A stretch of DNA of 64,000 nt from Candidatus Kapaibacterium thiocyanatum (GCA_001899175.1 MKVH01000013.1:62001-126000), one strand, 5' to 3'. Positions 8,503 through 17,455 are shown, counted from the stretch's first letter. Numbers and translations: made by a program. Notes: generated by a model not told the origin, from the letters alone.

Positions 8503-10749
8503 TCACTTCGCAAATTTAGCTTTCAGATCGTCCATGCTGAACGACTGTGCTTCGGACTTCCTCTTCGGTGAGGGCGAATGACCACCCTTCTTCTTCATGG
8601 TGAGGCTGATCCGCTTGAGCTTGACGTCGACGTCCACGACGCGGACCTTCACGACCTGCCCCACCGAAACGACGTCCTTCGGGTCCTTGACGAACCGGTC
8701 GGCAAGCTGGGAAACATGGACGAGGCCGTCCTGATGTACGCCGATATCGACGAAGGCTCCGAAGTTGGCCACGTTGGTGACGACGCCTTCGAGTTCCATG
8801 TCGGGCTTCAGATCGGTGATCTCCTTCACGCCTTCCTGGAAGGTCGCATACCGGAATTGGGCGCGGGGATCGCGTCCCGGTTTCTCCAGCTCGGCAATGA
8901 CGTCGCGCAAGGTCGGCAGACCGACGGAGTCGTTGACGTACTTGCTGATGTCGACGGAGCGGATACGGTCGGGTACCTTGGTGATCTCGCTCAGCGGAAC
9001 ACCGAGATCTTTCGCCACGACTTCCACGATGGGATAGCGCTCGGGGTGGACCGCCGAGTTGTCGAGCGGATTGCTGCCGTTACGGATGCGCAGGAAGCCT
9101 GCGGACTGTTCGAAGGTCTTGGGACCGAACTTCGGTACCTTCAGGAGCGTTTCCCTGCTGGCGAACGGACCGTTCTGGTTGCGGTATTCGACGATGTTGC
9201 GTGCGAGCGTCGGCGTGATGCCCGATACGTAGCCGAGCAGCTCCTTCGAGGCCGTGTTGAGATCCACACCCACGTAGTTCACACAGGATTCGACGGTCTC
9301 TTCGAGGTTCTTCTTGAGGAGGCGCTGATCGACGTCGTGCTGGTATTGACCTACGCCGATGCTTTTCGGATCGATCTTCACCAGCTCGGCCAGGGGATCC
9401 TGCAGGCGCCGCGCGATGCTGATCGCACCGCGGATCGTGACGTCGAGGTCGGGGAATTCCTCTCCCGCCGTCTCCGATGCGGAGTAGACCGAAGCCCCCG
9501 CTTCGCTGACCATGACGAACGTCGGCTTCGCTTCTTCGGATGTCAGCGTCTCGAGGGATTCCGCCACGAACTGTTCCGTTTCGCGTCCGGCCGTGCCGTT
9601 GCCGATGGCGATGAGTTCGATGTTGTGTCTGCGGATCATGTCGCGCAGGACCATCGTGGCCTTCTGGCGTTGATCCGCCGAGCCAGCCGTGGGATAGACG
9701 GTGGCGTGTTCGACGAAACGGGACGTGGCATCGACGACGGCGAACTTGCATCCCGTTCGGAAGCCGGGGTCGATGCCGAGCGTGGGCTTCATGCCTGCCG
9801 GAGCCGACAGCAGAAGGTTGCGCAGGTTGGTCTCGAACGTGCGGATGGAATCGGCATCGGCGTTCTGCTTCTTCTCGAACCGTACTTCGCCGATCAGCGT
9901 GAACTTCATGAGCCGGTCGTAGGCATCCTTGACCACCGTGCGCTTGAAGTCGGCCACGGCACCGGAGGTACGGCGGACGACCTTTTCGCGGAGGTAGGAG
10001 AGCACGCCGTCTTCCTCGATCTCCATGAAGAGGGAGAGCACTTCTTCTGCCTCGCCACGACGCAGGGCGAGCATGGTATGGGCGGCGATGGACGATACGG
10101 GGGCACGGAAGTCACGATACATCTCGAACTTCGTACTACCTTCGGGAATCTCCGCCTTGATGCGAGAAACGAAGGTACCGTCACGCAACATCATCGCGCG
10201 GACGGTCTGGCGGAGGTCTGCCTGTTCGGCGATGTTCTCGGCGATGATGTCGGCTGCACCCTGCAGGGCGGCCTTGGCATCGGGCACTTCCTTGGTCGGG
10301 TCCACGAACGGTGCGGCGAGGGCGAGCAGGTCGACGTCGGCCGCATCGGGACTATCGTATTCCTCGATACCGATGGCCAGAGGTTCGAGCCCGCGCTCGC
10401 GCGCGATCGTCGCCCGCGTCCGGCGTTTCGGACGATAGGGGAGGTACAGATCCTCCAGTTCCGTCTTCTGTGTACAGCCGACGATACGGCGTTCGAGCTC
10501 GTCGGTGAGCTTGCCCTGCTCCTTGATGGAAGCCAGGATCGTCTGCTTGCGATCTTCCAGTTCGGTAAGATATTCGTGCCGTTCCTTCAATGTTCGCAGG
10601 GTAACATCGTCCATCTCCCCCGTGCGTTCCTTGCGGTAGCGGGCGATGAACGGAATGGTGGCACCGTCGTCGAGAAGTGCGAGTACGTTCTGCACCTGCC
10701 AGTGTTGTAGGTTCAGTTCTCCGGCAAGCAGGGCATTGATGTCAAGCAT
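8503..10749 (-). CDS. tex: Tex-family S1 RNA-binding transcriptional accessory protein
   Basis: Tex is a cytoplasmic nucleic-acid-binding protein related to eukaryotic Spt6 and linked to transcription and stress tolerance. The 748-residue protein shows the expected order: a helical N-terminal domain with IPFIARYRKERTG (about residues 32-44), a YqgF-like RNase-H fold with LGIDPGFRTGCKFAVVD (about 322-338), tandem helix-hairpin-helix motifs (LNTASKELLGYVSGI, about 500), and a C-terminal S1 domain (LEGVVTNVANFGAFVDIG, about 650-670) followed by a basic tail. Length is typical. It is the first gene of the tex-prmA-small protein run. Confidence 0.95.
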   Translation of the reverse strand: MLDINALLAGELNLQHWQVQNVLALLDDGATIPFIARYRKERTGEMDDVTLRTLKERHEYLTELEDRKQTILASIKEQGKLTDELERRIVGCTQKTELEDLYLPYRPKRRTRATIARERGLEPLAIGIEEYDSPDAADVDLLALAAPFVDPTKEVPDAKAALQGAADIIAENIAEQADLRQTVRAMMLRDGTFVSRIKAEIPEGSTKFEMYRDFRAPVSSIAAHTMLALRRGEAEEVLSLFMEIEEDGVLSYLREKVVRRTSGAVADFKRTVVKDAYDRLMKFTLIGEVRFEKKQNADADSIRTFETNLRNLLLSAPAGMKPTLGIDPGFRTGCKFAVVDATSRFVEHATVYPTAGSADQRQKATMVLRDMIRRHNIELIAIGNGTAGRETEQFVAESLETLTSEEAKPTFVMVSEAGASVYSASETAGEEFPDLDVTIRGAISIARRLQDPLAELVKIDPKSIGVGQYQHDVDQRLLKKNLEETVESCVNYVGVDLNTASKELLGYVSGITPTLARNIVEYRNQNGPFASRETLLKVPKFGPKTFEQSAGFLRIRNGSNPLDNSAVHPERYPIVEVVAKDLGVPLSEITKVPDRIRSVDISKYVNDSVGLPTLRDVIAELEKPGRDPRAQFRYATFQEGVKEITDLKPDMELEGVVTNVANFGAFVDIGVHQDGLVHVSQLADRFVKDPKDVVSVGQVVKVRVVDVDVKLKRISLTMKKKGGHSPSPKRKSEAQSFSMDDLKAKFAK

Positions 10750-10781
10750 TGATAATCGGCACGATCGTTGTGGAAGCGGTG

Positions 10782-10789
10782 TAGTTTTG
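10782..10789 (+). promoter_or_regulatory. Bacteroidota-type -7 promoter element for kdsC
   Basis: TAGTTTTG (consensus TAnnTTTG) in the tex-kdsC divergent gap, preceded by G, ending 25 bases before the kdsC ATG. Confidence 0.6.
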
Positions 10790-10814
10790 TGGAGCGCGAA
10801 TCTATGAGGTTGGA

Positions 10815-11336
10815 ATGACAGACGACATACGTTTTCAGGCGTTGGGGATAAAACTTGTCGTGATGGATGTCGACGGTACCCTTACCGACGGTGCCATGTA
10901 TTTTTCGGCGATAGGCGAGGAATTGAAACGTTTTTCGACGAGGGACGGTATGGGAGTGACCCTGCTGCACAGGGCCGGTATCCGTACCGCCATCATTACC
11001 AGCGAGCGGTCGGAGATCGTCGTCCGGAGGGCCGACAAGCTCAGGATATCCGAGGTCATTCTCGGGTCTCACGACAAGACGACGGCGCTGAACGAACTGG
11101 CCTCGCGCTGCTCGGTGGCCTTGAACGACATTGCGTATATTGGCGACGACATCAACGACCTGCATGCGATGCAGCTCTGCGGCCTTTCGGCCTGCCCGTC
11201 CGATGCCGTCCAGGCCATCCGGCACGTGGCCACGTATACGTGTCACGCACCCGGCGGCAATGGCGCCGTTCGTGAATTCGCAGAGTTGATACTTACGTCC
11301 CAAGGACATCCGGTAACATTGCCGGAACAATGGTGA
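10815..11336 (+). CDS. kdsC: 3-deoxy-D-manno-octulosonate 8-phosphate phosphatase KdsC
   Basis: KdsC hydrolyses KDO-8-phosphate to KDO for the inner core of lipopolysaccharide, so the organism should make a Gram-negative outer membrane. The 173-residue size is typical of the tetrameric C0-type HAD phosphatase. Motif I is VVMDVDGTLTDG (about residues 15-26), motif II is ITSERS, and motif III/IV is YIGDDINDLHAM (about 113-124). The C-terminal GGNGAVREFAELIL is characteristic. Its end overlaps the region upstream of the YtxH gene, suggesting cotranscription. kdsA and kdsB are not in the window. Confidence 0.93.
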   Translation: MTDDIRFQALGIKLVVMDVDGTLTDGAMYFSAIGEELKRFSTRDGMGVTLLHRAGIRTAIITSERSEIVVRRADKLRISEVILGSHDKTTALNELASRCSVALNDIAYIGDDINDLHAMQLCGLSACPSDAVQAIRHVATYTCHAPGGNGAVREFAELILTSQGHPVTLPEQW

Positions 11337-11353
11337 ACACTTCGGAGGCTTCC

Positions 11354-11755
11354 ATGGATTCGAACAACAACTACACCAAGGGCCTGCTCCTTGGTGCCGT
11401 CATCGGTGGCGCCGTCGGTGCCGTAGCCGCACTTCTTTTCGCACCGAAGAGTGGACGTGAACTGCGCAGGGATCTGGCGGACAAGGGCGAGGAACTGTAC
11501 AACAAGGCCGCCGATCTATTCTACAAGGGCGAAGAGGAAACCGAAGACTTCATCAACGAAGGCCGCCTTCGTGCCGAGCGGATCGTCTCGACCGCGCGTG
11601 CGCAGGCGGATTCACTGATGTCGAATGCCGAACAGGTTCTCCGCGAAGCGAAGCATCGCGCACAACATCTGAAGGAGTCCGTTCAGGCAGGAGCTTCCAA
11701 GGTCGGTGATGCCGCCAAGGCCGGTGCTGAAGCATTCCGTTCCGAGCTGTCCTGA
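11354..11755 (+). CDS. YtxH domain-containing protein
   Basis: A 133-residue protein beginning at ATG 11354, preceded by GGAGG at five-base spacing, which is a better start than the in-frame ATG at 11330 inside kdsC. A glycine/alanine-rich hydrophobic helix (GLLLGAVIGGAVGAVAALLF) is followed at once by APKSGRELR, the signature of YtxH/gas-vesicle-like GvpP small proteins. The rest is a long charged, alanine-rich helix likely to form a coiled coil. Such proteins are usually membrane-anchored and stress-associated, with no defined biochemical role. The next gene, three bases downstream, encodes a similar anchor-plus-coiled-coil protein, so the two probably act together. Confidence 0.85.
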   Translation: MDSNNNYTKGLLLGAVIGGAVGAVAALLFAPKSGRELRRDLADKGEELYNKAADLFYKGEEETEDFINEGRLRAERIVSTARAQADSLMSNAEQVLREAKHRAQHLKESVQAGASKVGDAAKAGAEAFRSELS

Positions 11756-11758
11756 TCC

Positions 11759-12172
11759 ATGGATACTTCTCTCGTCATCTTCGGCTGCATCGCGCTCGCA
11801 GCTCTGACGGTGCTGTGCATCGCTGGTGCGGTTACGCTTCTCTACGCCCGCAAGCAGCTCGATCGCGTGATCGATACCGTCGAGAAGGCGGCAGGGGACA
11901 TGTCCGATCTCAAGCGACAACTGGAACCCGTGATCCAGCAGAGTGAAGTGGTGCTGGGTCAGTTGCATTCGACGTTGGAGAATGCCGATTCCCAGCTCGA
12001 CAAACTCGGACGCGGTGCCGATACCTTCGCCTCGATCGCCGACGACGTCAAGGTGCTGGAAACGAACCTGATGGCGAAGGTGCGCGAACCGCTCGAGGAC
12101 GTCGCATCGCTGATCGCCGGCGTGGCACGCGGGGCGTCCGTCTTCGCACGGAAACTCGTCGAGAAGAAATAA
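11759..12172 (+). CDS. Membrane-anchored coiled-coil protein (DUF948-like)
   Basis: The 137-residue protein has one N-terminal membrane helix (about residues 5-28) followed by a long amphipathic helical region with regular hydrophobic spacing. The pattern resembles DUF948-type proteins, which often sit next to YtxH genes in Firmicutes and Bacteroidota; that association is from general knowledge and the domain name is tentative. It starts three bases after the YtxH stop and ends just before a strong terminator, closing the kdsC-YtxH-DUF948 transcription unit. Function is unknown; an envelope-associated structural role is the likeliest guess. Confidence 0.75.
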   Translation: MDTSLVIFGCIALAALTVLCIAGAVTLLYARKQLDRVIDTVEKAAGDMSDLKRQLEPVIQQSEVVLGQLHSTLENADSQLDKLGRGADTFASIADDVKVLETNLMAKVREPLEDVASLIAGVARGASVFARKLVEKK

Positions 12173-12199
12173 GCGGAAAACGCATACCATTCGATTTCC

Positions 12200-12230
12200 A
12201 TAGGGCCTCCGAACAGGCCCTATTTCTTTT
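12200..12230 (+). terminator. Rho-independent terminator closing the kdsC unit
   Basis: Stem TAGGGCCT/AGGCCCTA (12201-12208 and 12215-12222) extended by an A-T pair, with a six-base loop and a T-rich tract (TTTCTTTTT). It overlaps the stop of the convergent PhnD-like gene. Confidence 0.85.
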
Positions 12231-13149
12231 TCAGGACCTTCTCGATATCGACCGAATACCGGGAGATGAGCGTGCGGATGTCGTTATAGTCCGCATCGCT
12301 CGACGCTGCGAGCCCTTCCACACTGGCGATGTCCTTCAGGGCCGCCTTGCCTTCCTTCGTGGCCTGGAAGGATGTGAGCGCTTCGATGATGCGCTGCTGC
12401 ATGTCCACAGGAAAGTCCTTCCGGACGACGACGGGGTCGTTCGGAATGGGATCGGTGAGGGCGATGATCTTGACCTTGTCGTAGACGTCCGGGAACTGGG
12501 CGTGGACCTTGGCGCGGGCATCGAGAATCTCTCCCGTATGCTTGTCCGGCGGTGAGTAGAACGTGGCGCCGGCATCGACCTGGCGCTGATAGACCATCAT
12601 GACGACGACGTCGTGCTTGTTGCCGAACACTTCCTCCTTCGTCCTGATGCCGGCCTTCTGCAGCAGCGCCTTCGGATAGATATAGCCCGACGTCGAGGAC
12701 GGATCGACGTAGGCGATGCGCTTGCCGCCGAGATCCGTCAACGTGTCGATACCCGAATCCGTCCGGGCGATGATCTGTCCGCGATAGTTCAGCTCTCCGT
12801 CACGACGCACGACCTTCATGACGGCATTCGCACCGTACCGCGAATGAGCGAGCAGGTAGGAGAACGTATTCATGATGGCGATGTCCGCCTTGCCCGAACC
12901 GAAGGCTTCGACGACGGCGACGAAGTTCGTCGGCACGACGGCCTTGTAATGATATCCTGTGTGGGTTTCGAGGTACTTGACCAGGACGTCCGCGTTCTTC
13001 GAAACACGGTCGGCATCGACGGACGGTGTGAGCAGCACCATGATGGGATTCGTCCTGCTGCCCAGCGAACGGTCTTCGAGCAGGGGACGGACGGATAGCC
13101 ACAAGAGGGCAAGCAGGAGCAGGGGAAGGTAGTAGCGTGCGTAGCGCAT
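12220..13149 (-). CDS. PhnD-like phosphate/phosphonate-type substrate-binding protein
   Basis: A 309-residue periplasmic-binding-protein-like protein with an N-terminal membrane anchor or uncleaved signal (about residues 5-25). The body follows the PhnD/SsuA-type fold: TPSVDADRVSKNADVLVKYL, GKADIAIMNTFSYLLA, LGGKRIAYVDPSSTSGYIYP and DPIPNDPVVVRKDFP. PhnD proteins bind phosphonates or phosphite for ABC import. No PhnC ATPase or PhnE permease lies nearby, so it may use a distant transporter or act as a sensor. The serine-rich DPSSTSG loop, which contacts the anionic ligand in the family, is intact. The ligand is not predictable. Confidence 0.85.
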   Translation of the reverse strand: MRYARYYLPLLLLALLWLSVRPLLEDRSLGSRTNPIMVLLTPSVDADRVSKNADVLVKYLETHTGYHYKAVVPTNFVAVVEAFGSGKADIAIMNTFSYLLAHSRYGANAVMKVVRRDGELNYRGQIIARTDSGIDTLTDLGGKRIAYVDPSSTSGYIYPKALLQKAGIRTKEEVFGNKHDVVVMMVYQRQVDAGATFYSPPDKHTGEILDARAKVHAQFPDVYDKVKIIALTDPIPNDPVVVRKDFPVDMQQRIIEALTSFQATKEGKAALKDIASVEGLAASSDADYNDIRTLISRYSVDIEKVLKKK

Positions 13150-13277
13150 CGTCGGTTGCCGTCCGTTCTTTTCTATGCCACGTCGATTTGGTAATTTCGC
13201 ATCTCTTCGCTTGATCCGTGCAGTGGATATCAGGCGAACCGTCGAAATTACTCCGATTTCCCAACATCGAGGATCCC

Positions 13278-14522
13278 ATGAACATTCACGAGTATCAGGC
13301 GAAGGAACTGTTGCGTGCCCATGACGTGCCCGTTCTGTTCGGCAAGGCCGTTCTTACCGCTGCCGACGCTGGTGCCGTTGCCTATAACGACTTCGTTCAA
13401 CGCGGCATTTCGACCATCGTCGTGAAGGCTCAGATTCATGCCGGCGGACGTGGAAAGGGAACCGTACACGATCCCGTCACGAACGCTCCCATCGAAATCA
13501 TGGGCAAGCCGTTGCGTGGCGTCACGGTGATCACCGAAGGCAATATCGCCGACAGGGCATATCAGGTCGCCCACGGTCTCCTGAACAACAAGCTCGTCAC
13601 GATCCAGACCGGTGAAGAAGGAAAGATCGTCCACCGCGTCCTGATCGAAGAAGGCTGCAAGATCGCCCACGAATACTACTGCTCGATCCTGCTCGATCGC
13701 CAGACGTCGAAGAACATCATCATGGTGTCGACCGAAGGTGGCGTCGAAATCGAGACGGTCGCCGAAGAAACTCCCGAGAAGATCATCAAGGAATACGTCG
13801 ATCCCACGACCGGTTTCGAGGGATTCCAGGCTCGCCGCCTTGCATTCGGCCTTGGCCTAAGTGGCAATTCTTTCAAGAGTTTCGTCGCCTTCATTCATAA
13901 GCTGTACGCAGCCTATGAAGCACTCGACTGCAGCATGCTCGAGATCAATCCGCTCGTCGCGACGGTCGATGGTGACTTCGTCGCACTCGACGCGAAGGTG
14001 GACTTCGACGACAATGCCCTGTACCGTCATCCTGACATCGCGGCCCTGCGCGACATCGAAGAGGAAGATCCGCTCGAAATCGAGGCCGGCAAGTACAACC
14101 TGAACTACATCAAGCTCGACGGCAACGTGGGCTGCATGGTGAACGGTGCGGGACTGGCCATGGGTACGATGGACATCATCCAGCTCGCCGGCGGCAAGCC
14201 TGCGAACTTCCTGGATGTCGGCGGTGGAGCCAACGTGGAGCGTATCGCCAACGCCTTCCGCATCATGATGAGCGATCCCAACGTCGAAGCCGTGCTCATC
14301 AACATCTTCGGCGGCATCGTCCGTTGCGACCGTGTCGCCAACGGTATTCTCCAGGCGCTCAAGCAGGTCGAGGTCAACGTGCCCATGATCGTGCGTCTCG
14401 ACGGTACGAATGCAGAGGAAGCACGCCAGATCCTGAAGAAGTCCGGACTGAACTTCCTGGTCGCAGCCACGCTCAAGGACGCCGCCGAAAAGGTCACGGA
14501 AGCCCTCGGTGTCACGGTCTGA
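13278..14522 (+). CDS. sucC: Succinate-CoA ligase (ADP-forming) beta subunit
   Basis: SucC is the ATP-grasp subunit that, with SucD, interconverts succinyl-CoA and succinate plus ATP in the TCA cycle. The start at 13278 (MNIHEYQAKELL) matches the family exactly and follows GAGGA; an upstream in-frame ATG at 13218 would only add 20 unrelated residues. The 414-residue length is typical. Seen motifs include VVKAQIHAGGRGK (about residues 43-55), the ATP-grasp core LEINPLV and CoA-side VNGAGLAMGTMD and INIFGGIVRCD. sucD is not adjacent, unlike many genomes. A promoter-like GTAATTTCG lies about 80 bases upstream. Confidence 0.96.
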   Translation: MNIHEYQAKELLRAHDVPVLFGKAVLTAADAGAVAYNDFVQRGISTIVVKAQIHAGGRGKGTVHDPVTNAPIEIMGKPLRGVTVITEGNIADRAYQVAHGLLNNKLVTIQTGEEGKIVHRVLIEEGCKIAHEYYCSILLDRQTSKNIIMVSTEGGVEIETVAEETPEKIIKEYVDPTTGFEGFQARRLAFGLGLSGNSFKSFVAFIHKLYAAYEALDCSMLEINPLVATVDGDFVALDAKVDFDDNALYRHPDIAALRDIEEEDPLEIEAGKYNLNYIKLDGNVGCMVNGAGLAMGTMDIIQLAGGKPANFLDVGGGANVERIANAFRIMMSDPNVEAVLINIFGGIVRCDRVANGILQALKQVEVNVPMIVRLDGTNAEEARQILKKSGLNFLVAATLKDAAEKVTEALGVTV

Positions 14523-14605
14523 TTCTTGGCATCTCGTCAATATAATCTGCATTATGTAAACCAAATGGATCGATTCCATTTCCCCTGTACAACGCAGGAA
14601 CGACA

Positions 14606-15166
14606 ATGAAAACCAACGAACGTCTGACCAACTCCATCATGGTGCTGATCGCATTGCTGGCCGTGAGCCGTCTGCTGCCGCACTGGCCCAACTTTACGCC
14701 CGTGGCGGCCATGGCGCTGTTCGGCGGCGCGGCCATCGCCAACAGATGGCGTGCCTTCCTGATCCCGCTTGCCGCGATGTTGCTGAGCGACATTGCGCTG
14801 GGTGCGATCTTCGGCTGGGATTATGCCTTCCATAGTGCCCAACCCTTCGTCTATATGTCCTTCATCCTGACGGTCGCCCTCGGACGCCTGTTCAGGAATG
14901 CGAAGCCCTGGCAGACGGTGCTGGGCGGCGGTACGGTAGCTTCCGTACTGTTCTTCCTGATCACGAATGCTGCGGTATGGGCCATGGGCGACTTCTATCC
15001 CCATACGATGAGCGGCCTGTTGCTGAGCTACGAAGCCGGTCTGGCCTTCTATCGCGATGGAGGCAACTTCTTCCTGAACAGCCTGTTCGCGACCTATTTC
15101 TTCGGCGGCCTGCTCTTCGTGGCGACGTCGCTCGTGGAACGCAGGACGCATGCGGCAGCGAATTGA
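14606..15166 (+). CDS. DUF6580-type integral membrane protein
   Basis: The 186-residue protein has about five membrane helices and opens with a basic N-terminus followed by SRLLPHWPNFTPVAAMALFGG, which is the signature I associate with DUF6580 'putative transport' proteins. Its layout resembles ECF-type S components (substrate-binding membrane subunits), but that relation is inference. A conserved-looking NAAVWAMGDFYPHTMSGLL segment lies at about residues 123-141. It stands alone between sucC and a strong terminator. The substrate is unknown. Confidence 0.8.
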   Translation: MKTNERLTNSIMVLIALLAVSRLLPHWPNFTPVAAMALFGGAAIANRWRAFLIPLAAMLLSDIALGAIFGWDYAFHSAQPFVYMSFILTVALGRLFRNAKPWQTVLGGGTVASVLFFLITNAAVWAMGDFYPHTMSGLLLSYEAGLAFYRDGGNFFLNSLFATYFFGGLLFVATSLVERRTHAAAN

Positions 15167-15207
15167 TAGCAGGAACAGCCCTGGTTCTTTCGATCTCGTA
15201 ATGAATG

Positions 15208-15245
15208 CAGGCATATGGTATTGCACCATATGCCTGTTTTCTTTT
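15208..15245 (+). terminator. Strong rho-independent terminator after the DUF6580 gene
   Basis: Perfect 12-bp stem CAGGCATATGGT/ACCATATGCCTG (15208-15219 and 15225-15236), loop ATTGC, then TTTTCTTTT. Confidence 0.93.
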
Positions 15246-15437
15246 GATGTGAATCCTGCGGTAAATAGGTCAAATCTGTGAACTTTCAATGAATTGCATC
15301 AAAATGCTGCAGCGATTCTCCGGATAATTTGTTGCGACAGGCTCGTTCTGGACGGCACATTTCATATCAGACCGCAGTATGTTCGCCCGAGAGGGATATT
15401 GCAACGGGTGTTTTCATCACATCAGCGAGGGGTCATC

Positions 15438-16076
15438 ATGACGGCCAGAACAAAGCATTGTCTTCTCATCACCATGCTGATATTGATCGCTTCGGTCAAT
15501 CTGCTGGCACAGGAAGAGCGGAAGACGTGGTTCGGGGGCAGGTTGAGCGCGGGTGTCGGCATTCTCGGTCATGAGGACAGAGCCCAGACGACGCTGTCGG
15601 GCGGACTCGCATGGCAGGCCGGTCTGGTTGCCCTGTTCAACAGCGGTGGTTTCGCATCCATCGGCTTCCAGCCCGAAGTCCTGTACACGGATGAAGTCGT
15701 GGACACGAAGATGGACGTAGGTGGAGCGACCGTCAATACGGATATGACGACGAAGTTCTCCAGCATCCGTGTCCCCTTGCTCGTCAAGCTGAGCCTGGGA
15801 GATCCCAATACGATCCAGCCCAGCGTATTCATCGGCCCGTTCGCCAACTTCCTGTTGGGTGCGAAGGTCGAGGATAACCGGAGCGGTAGTTCGACGGATC
15901 TCGACAGCCTCAATACCGTCGGCTACGGTCTGGCGGTAGGTGCCGATCTGCGCCTGCTCCGCAACCTCATCGTCGATGCCAGATTCTACCTCGGTCTGAG
16001 CGAATACATCAAGGACGATCCGCTCAAGCAGAAGTTCAGCAGCGTCATGGTCGGCCTCCACGTCATGTTCAACTGA
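15438..16076 (+). CDS. Outer-membrane beta-barrel protein (PorT-like)
   Basis: A 212-residue secreted protein. The start at 15438 is chosen because GAGGGG precedes it by five bases and a good signal peptide follows (hydrophobic LLITMLILIASVNLLA, cleavage before QEE); the longer frame from 15294 begins in non-coding-looking sequence. The body has alternating hydrophobic strands, with TWFGGRLSAGVGILG near the N-terminus and FIGPFANFLLGAKVED midway. It ends VMVGLHVMFN, an aromatic-terminated final strand. This is the pattern of the eight-stranded PorT/OmpX-like barrels common in Bacteroidota. Specific function is unknown. It is monocistronic, bounded by two strong terminators. Confidence 0.82.
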   Translation: MTARTKHCLLITMLILIASVNLLAQEERKTWFGGRLSAGVGILGHEDRAQTTLSGGLAWQAGLVALFNSGGFASIGFQPEVLYTDEVVDTKMDVGGATVNTDMTTKFSSIRVPLLVKLSLGDPNTIQPSVFIGPFANFLLGAKVEDNRSGSSTDLDSLNTVGYGLAVGADLRLLRNLIVDARFYLGLSEYIKDDPLKQKFSSVMVGLHVMFN

Positions 16077-16190
16077 CGGATCATCGGGACGACCCGGACC
16101 CGACCGGACATCGCTTGCCGCCGCATCCATCGGCCGCTGTTCCCATGCCGGGAACGGCGGAAGACCGGAGGGATGCTACTTCTTATACGA

Positions 16191-16222
16191 CCGTTTCCCA
16201 TGTAGGGAAACGGTTTTTTTTT
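16191..16222 (+). terminator. Strong rho-independent terminator after the PorT-like gene
   Basis: Perfect 9-bp stem CCGTTTCCC/GGGAAACGG (16191-16199 and 16205-16213), loop ATGTA, followed by nine T residues. Confidence 0.95.
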
Positions 16223-16528
16223 AAGCCTGATCTTCCATCCCTGAAACCCGGTATTTGGACCAATATCCCCTGTACATAGGATATGTCTTCTACGGCAAAA
16301 GCAAGATGTTTGCTCCCGAACGATACGGCGAAAAAACGGTATTAGTGCGTATGGGATCGTATCGATAACGTGTTCCGGAAATTCCCCTACGCATCCTCTC
16401 GACCGTCGGCGACAGATGGATTTTTACTTGCGGGGAACAAAAGTCACTACGTAGAAGTACGCAAACCTATAGTAGTGCCTCATTCTCCCAGAATACACAG
16501 TTTCAACCACCACAGTGAAGGGGTGCGT
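16223..16528 (+). other. Non-coding leader region before the surface-protein operon
   Basis: About 306 bases with no convincing gene. An open frame from 16370 runs into the next gene, but its first 53 codons look non-coding and the real start has its own ribosome-binding site. The stretch is more AT-rich than its surroundings and probably holds the promoter and a long 5' leader of the operon. I found no exact TAnnTTTG element and no recognisable riboswitch in it. Confidence 0.5.
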
Positions 16529-17455
16529 ATGCCAAACGTGGTTCGGTGGTACCTCGCCTACCTTCTTGTGCTCAACGCCATGAGCGTTTGCGCGCAAGAA
16601 CTCAAACGCTCGGTATTGTCTTCGGCCGGGCAATCATACAACACAGGAGCCGTGCAGGGATCCTGGACGTTCGGTCAGATAGAGTCGACGGGCTTCAGAA
16701 CGGGCGACCACAGGCTGACGCTCGGATTTCAGCAGGCATATCGAGAACCTGTTCAACTGCTTCGACTGGCGGTCGACGATGCCGTGACGACCGTCGGAGG
16801 CGGCTTCCTTCTTCGCGTACGCATGCTCGATCCCCACCCGCGATATCTCGGTACGGCGTCACGAATATCCATCACCGCATCATGGAATGCGACGATGCTA
16901 TCGGCACGCAGCGTGGCGACCGCAGGCGGTACGATCGATGCTAGGGAACTGGTCGACAGGCGACGCTTCGTCACCTTCAGTGTTCCCCTGTCGGCCACCG
17001 GTGCAGGCGACCTCGTCGCGGAGCTGGCGATGGCGGCAGGGCTCGGTGACGACAGCGTCACGACGGTGAACGTCGAAGCGGTGGAGGTCGACGGCAAGGT
17101 CGTTCCGTTCGTCGCACAGAACGCCGTCGTACGTATGGAAGGCATCTGCTATCAAGGCGGGCCACGACTGGTGGATCCCCTGCGTTCCGCGCAGATCATC
17201 CGTATCGGCCCCCAGCCTGCATCGACGACGGTACGCATAGAGCTCGACGTACGTAGTGCCATCGAGGATCTTCTGATCCGTGCCTACGCGACCTCCGGAA
17301 CACAACAGGTGCATAACCTCGCCCATGTGAAATCGGTCGGCGTCGGAATGCAGACCATCGTCTGTGACGTATCGGACATTCCGTCCGGTGTTCACGCCTT
17401 GATCCTGACGACCGATGGACGCGATCAACTAGTAATGATATCGGTGCTGCGATGA
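16529..17455 (+). CDS. Secreted protein with type IX secretion C-terminal sorting domain
   Basis: The 308-residue protein starts at ATG 16529 after GAAGGGG and has a signal peptide ending near MSVCAQ. Residues about 30-65 (SSAGQSYNTGAVQGSWTFGQ, then LTLGFQQ) match a module frequent in Bacteroidota surface proteins, classically seen as SAGG...SWTIGEP...LTQGFQQ. A middle domain of about 150 residues with alternating strands may be cohesin/Ig-like. The last 80 residues, starting RIGPQPASTTVRIELDV and ending in IPSGVHALILTTDGR and MISVLR, fit a T9SS type A sorting domain (NPAS..., GVY.L, terminal basic residue). The protein is probably exported by T9SS and surface-attached. Its stop overlaps the next start (ATGA). 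Confidence 0.75.
   Translation: MPNVVRWYLAYLLVLNAMSVCAQELKRSVLSSAGQSYNTGAVQGSWTFGQIESTGFRTGDHRLTLGFQQAYREPVQLLRLAVDDAVTTVGGGFLLRVRMLDPHPRYLGTASRISITASWNATMLSARSVATAGGTIDARELVDRRRFVTFSVPLSATGAGDLVAELAMAAGLGDDSVTTVNVEAVEVDGKVVPFVAQNAVVRMEGICYQGGPRLVDPLRSAQIIRIGPQPASTTVRIELDVRSAIEDLLIRAYATSGTQQVHNLAHVKSVGVGMQTIVCDVSDIPSGVHALILTTDGRDQLVMISVLR

Noticed and set aside
16370..16528. N-terminal extension of the first surface-operon protein
   Set aside because: The 53 extra residues are basic and low in hydrophobicity, and a good ribosome-binding site and signal peptide occur only at the ATG at 16529.
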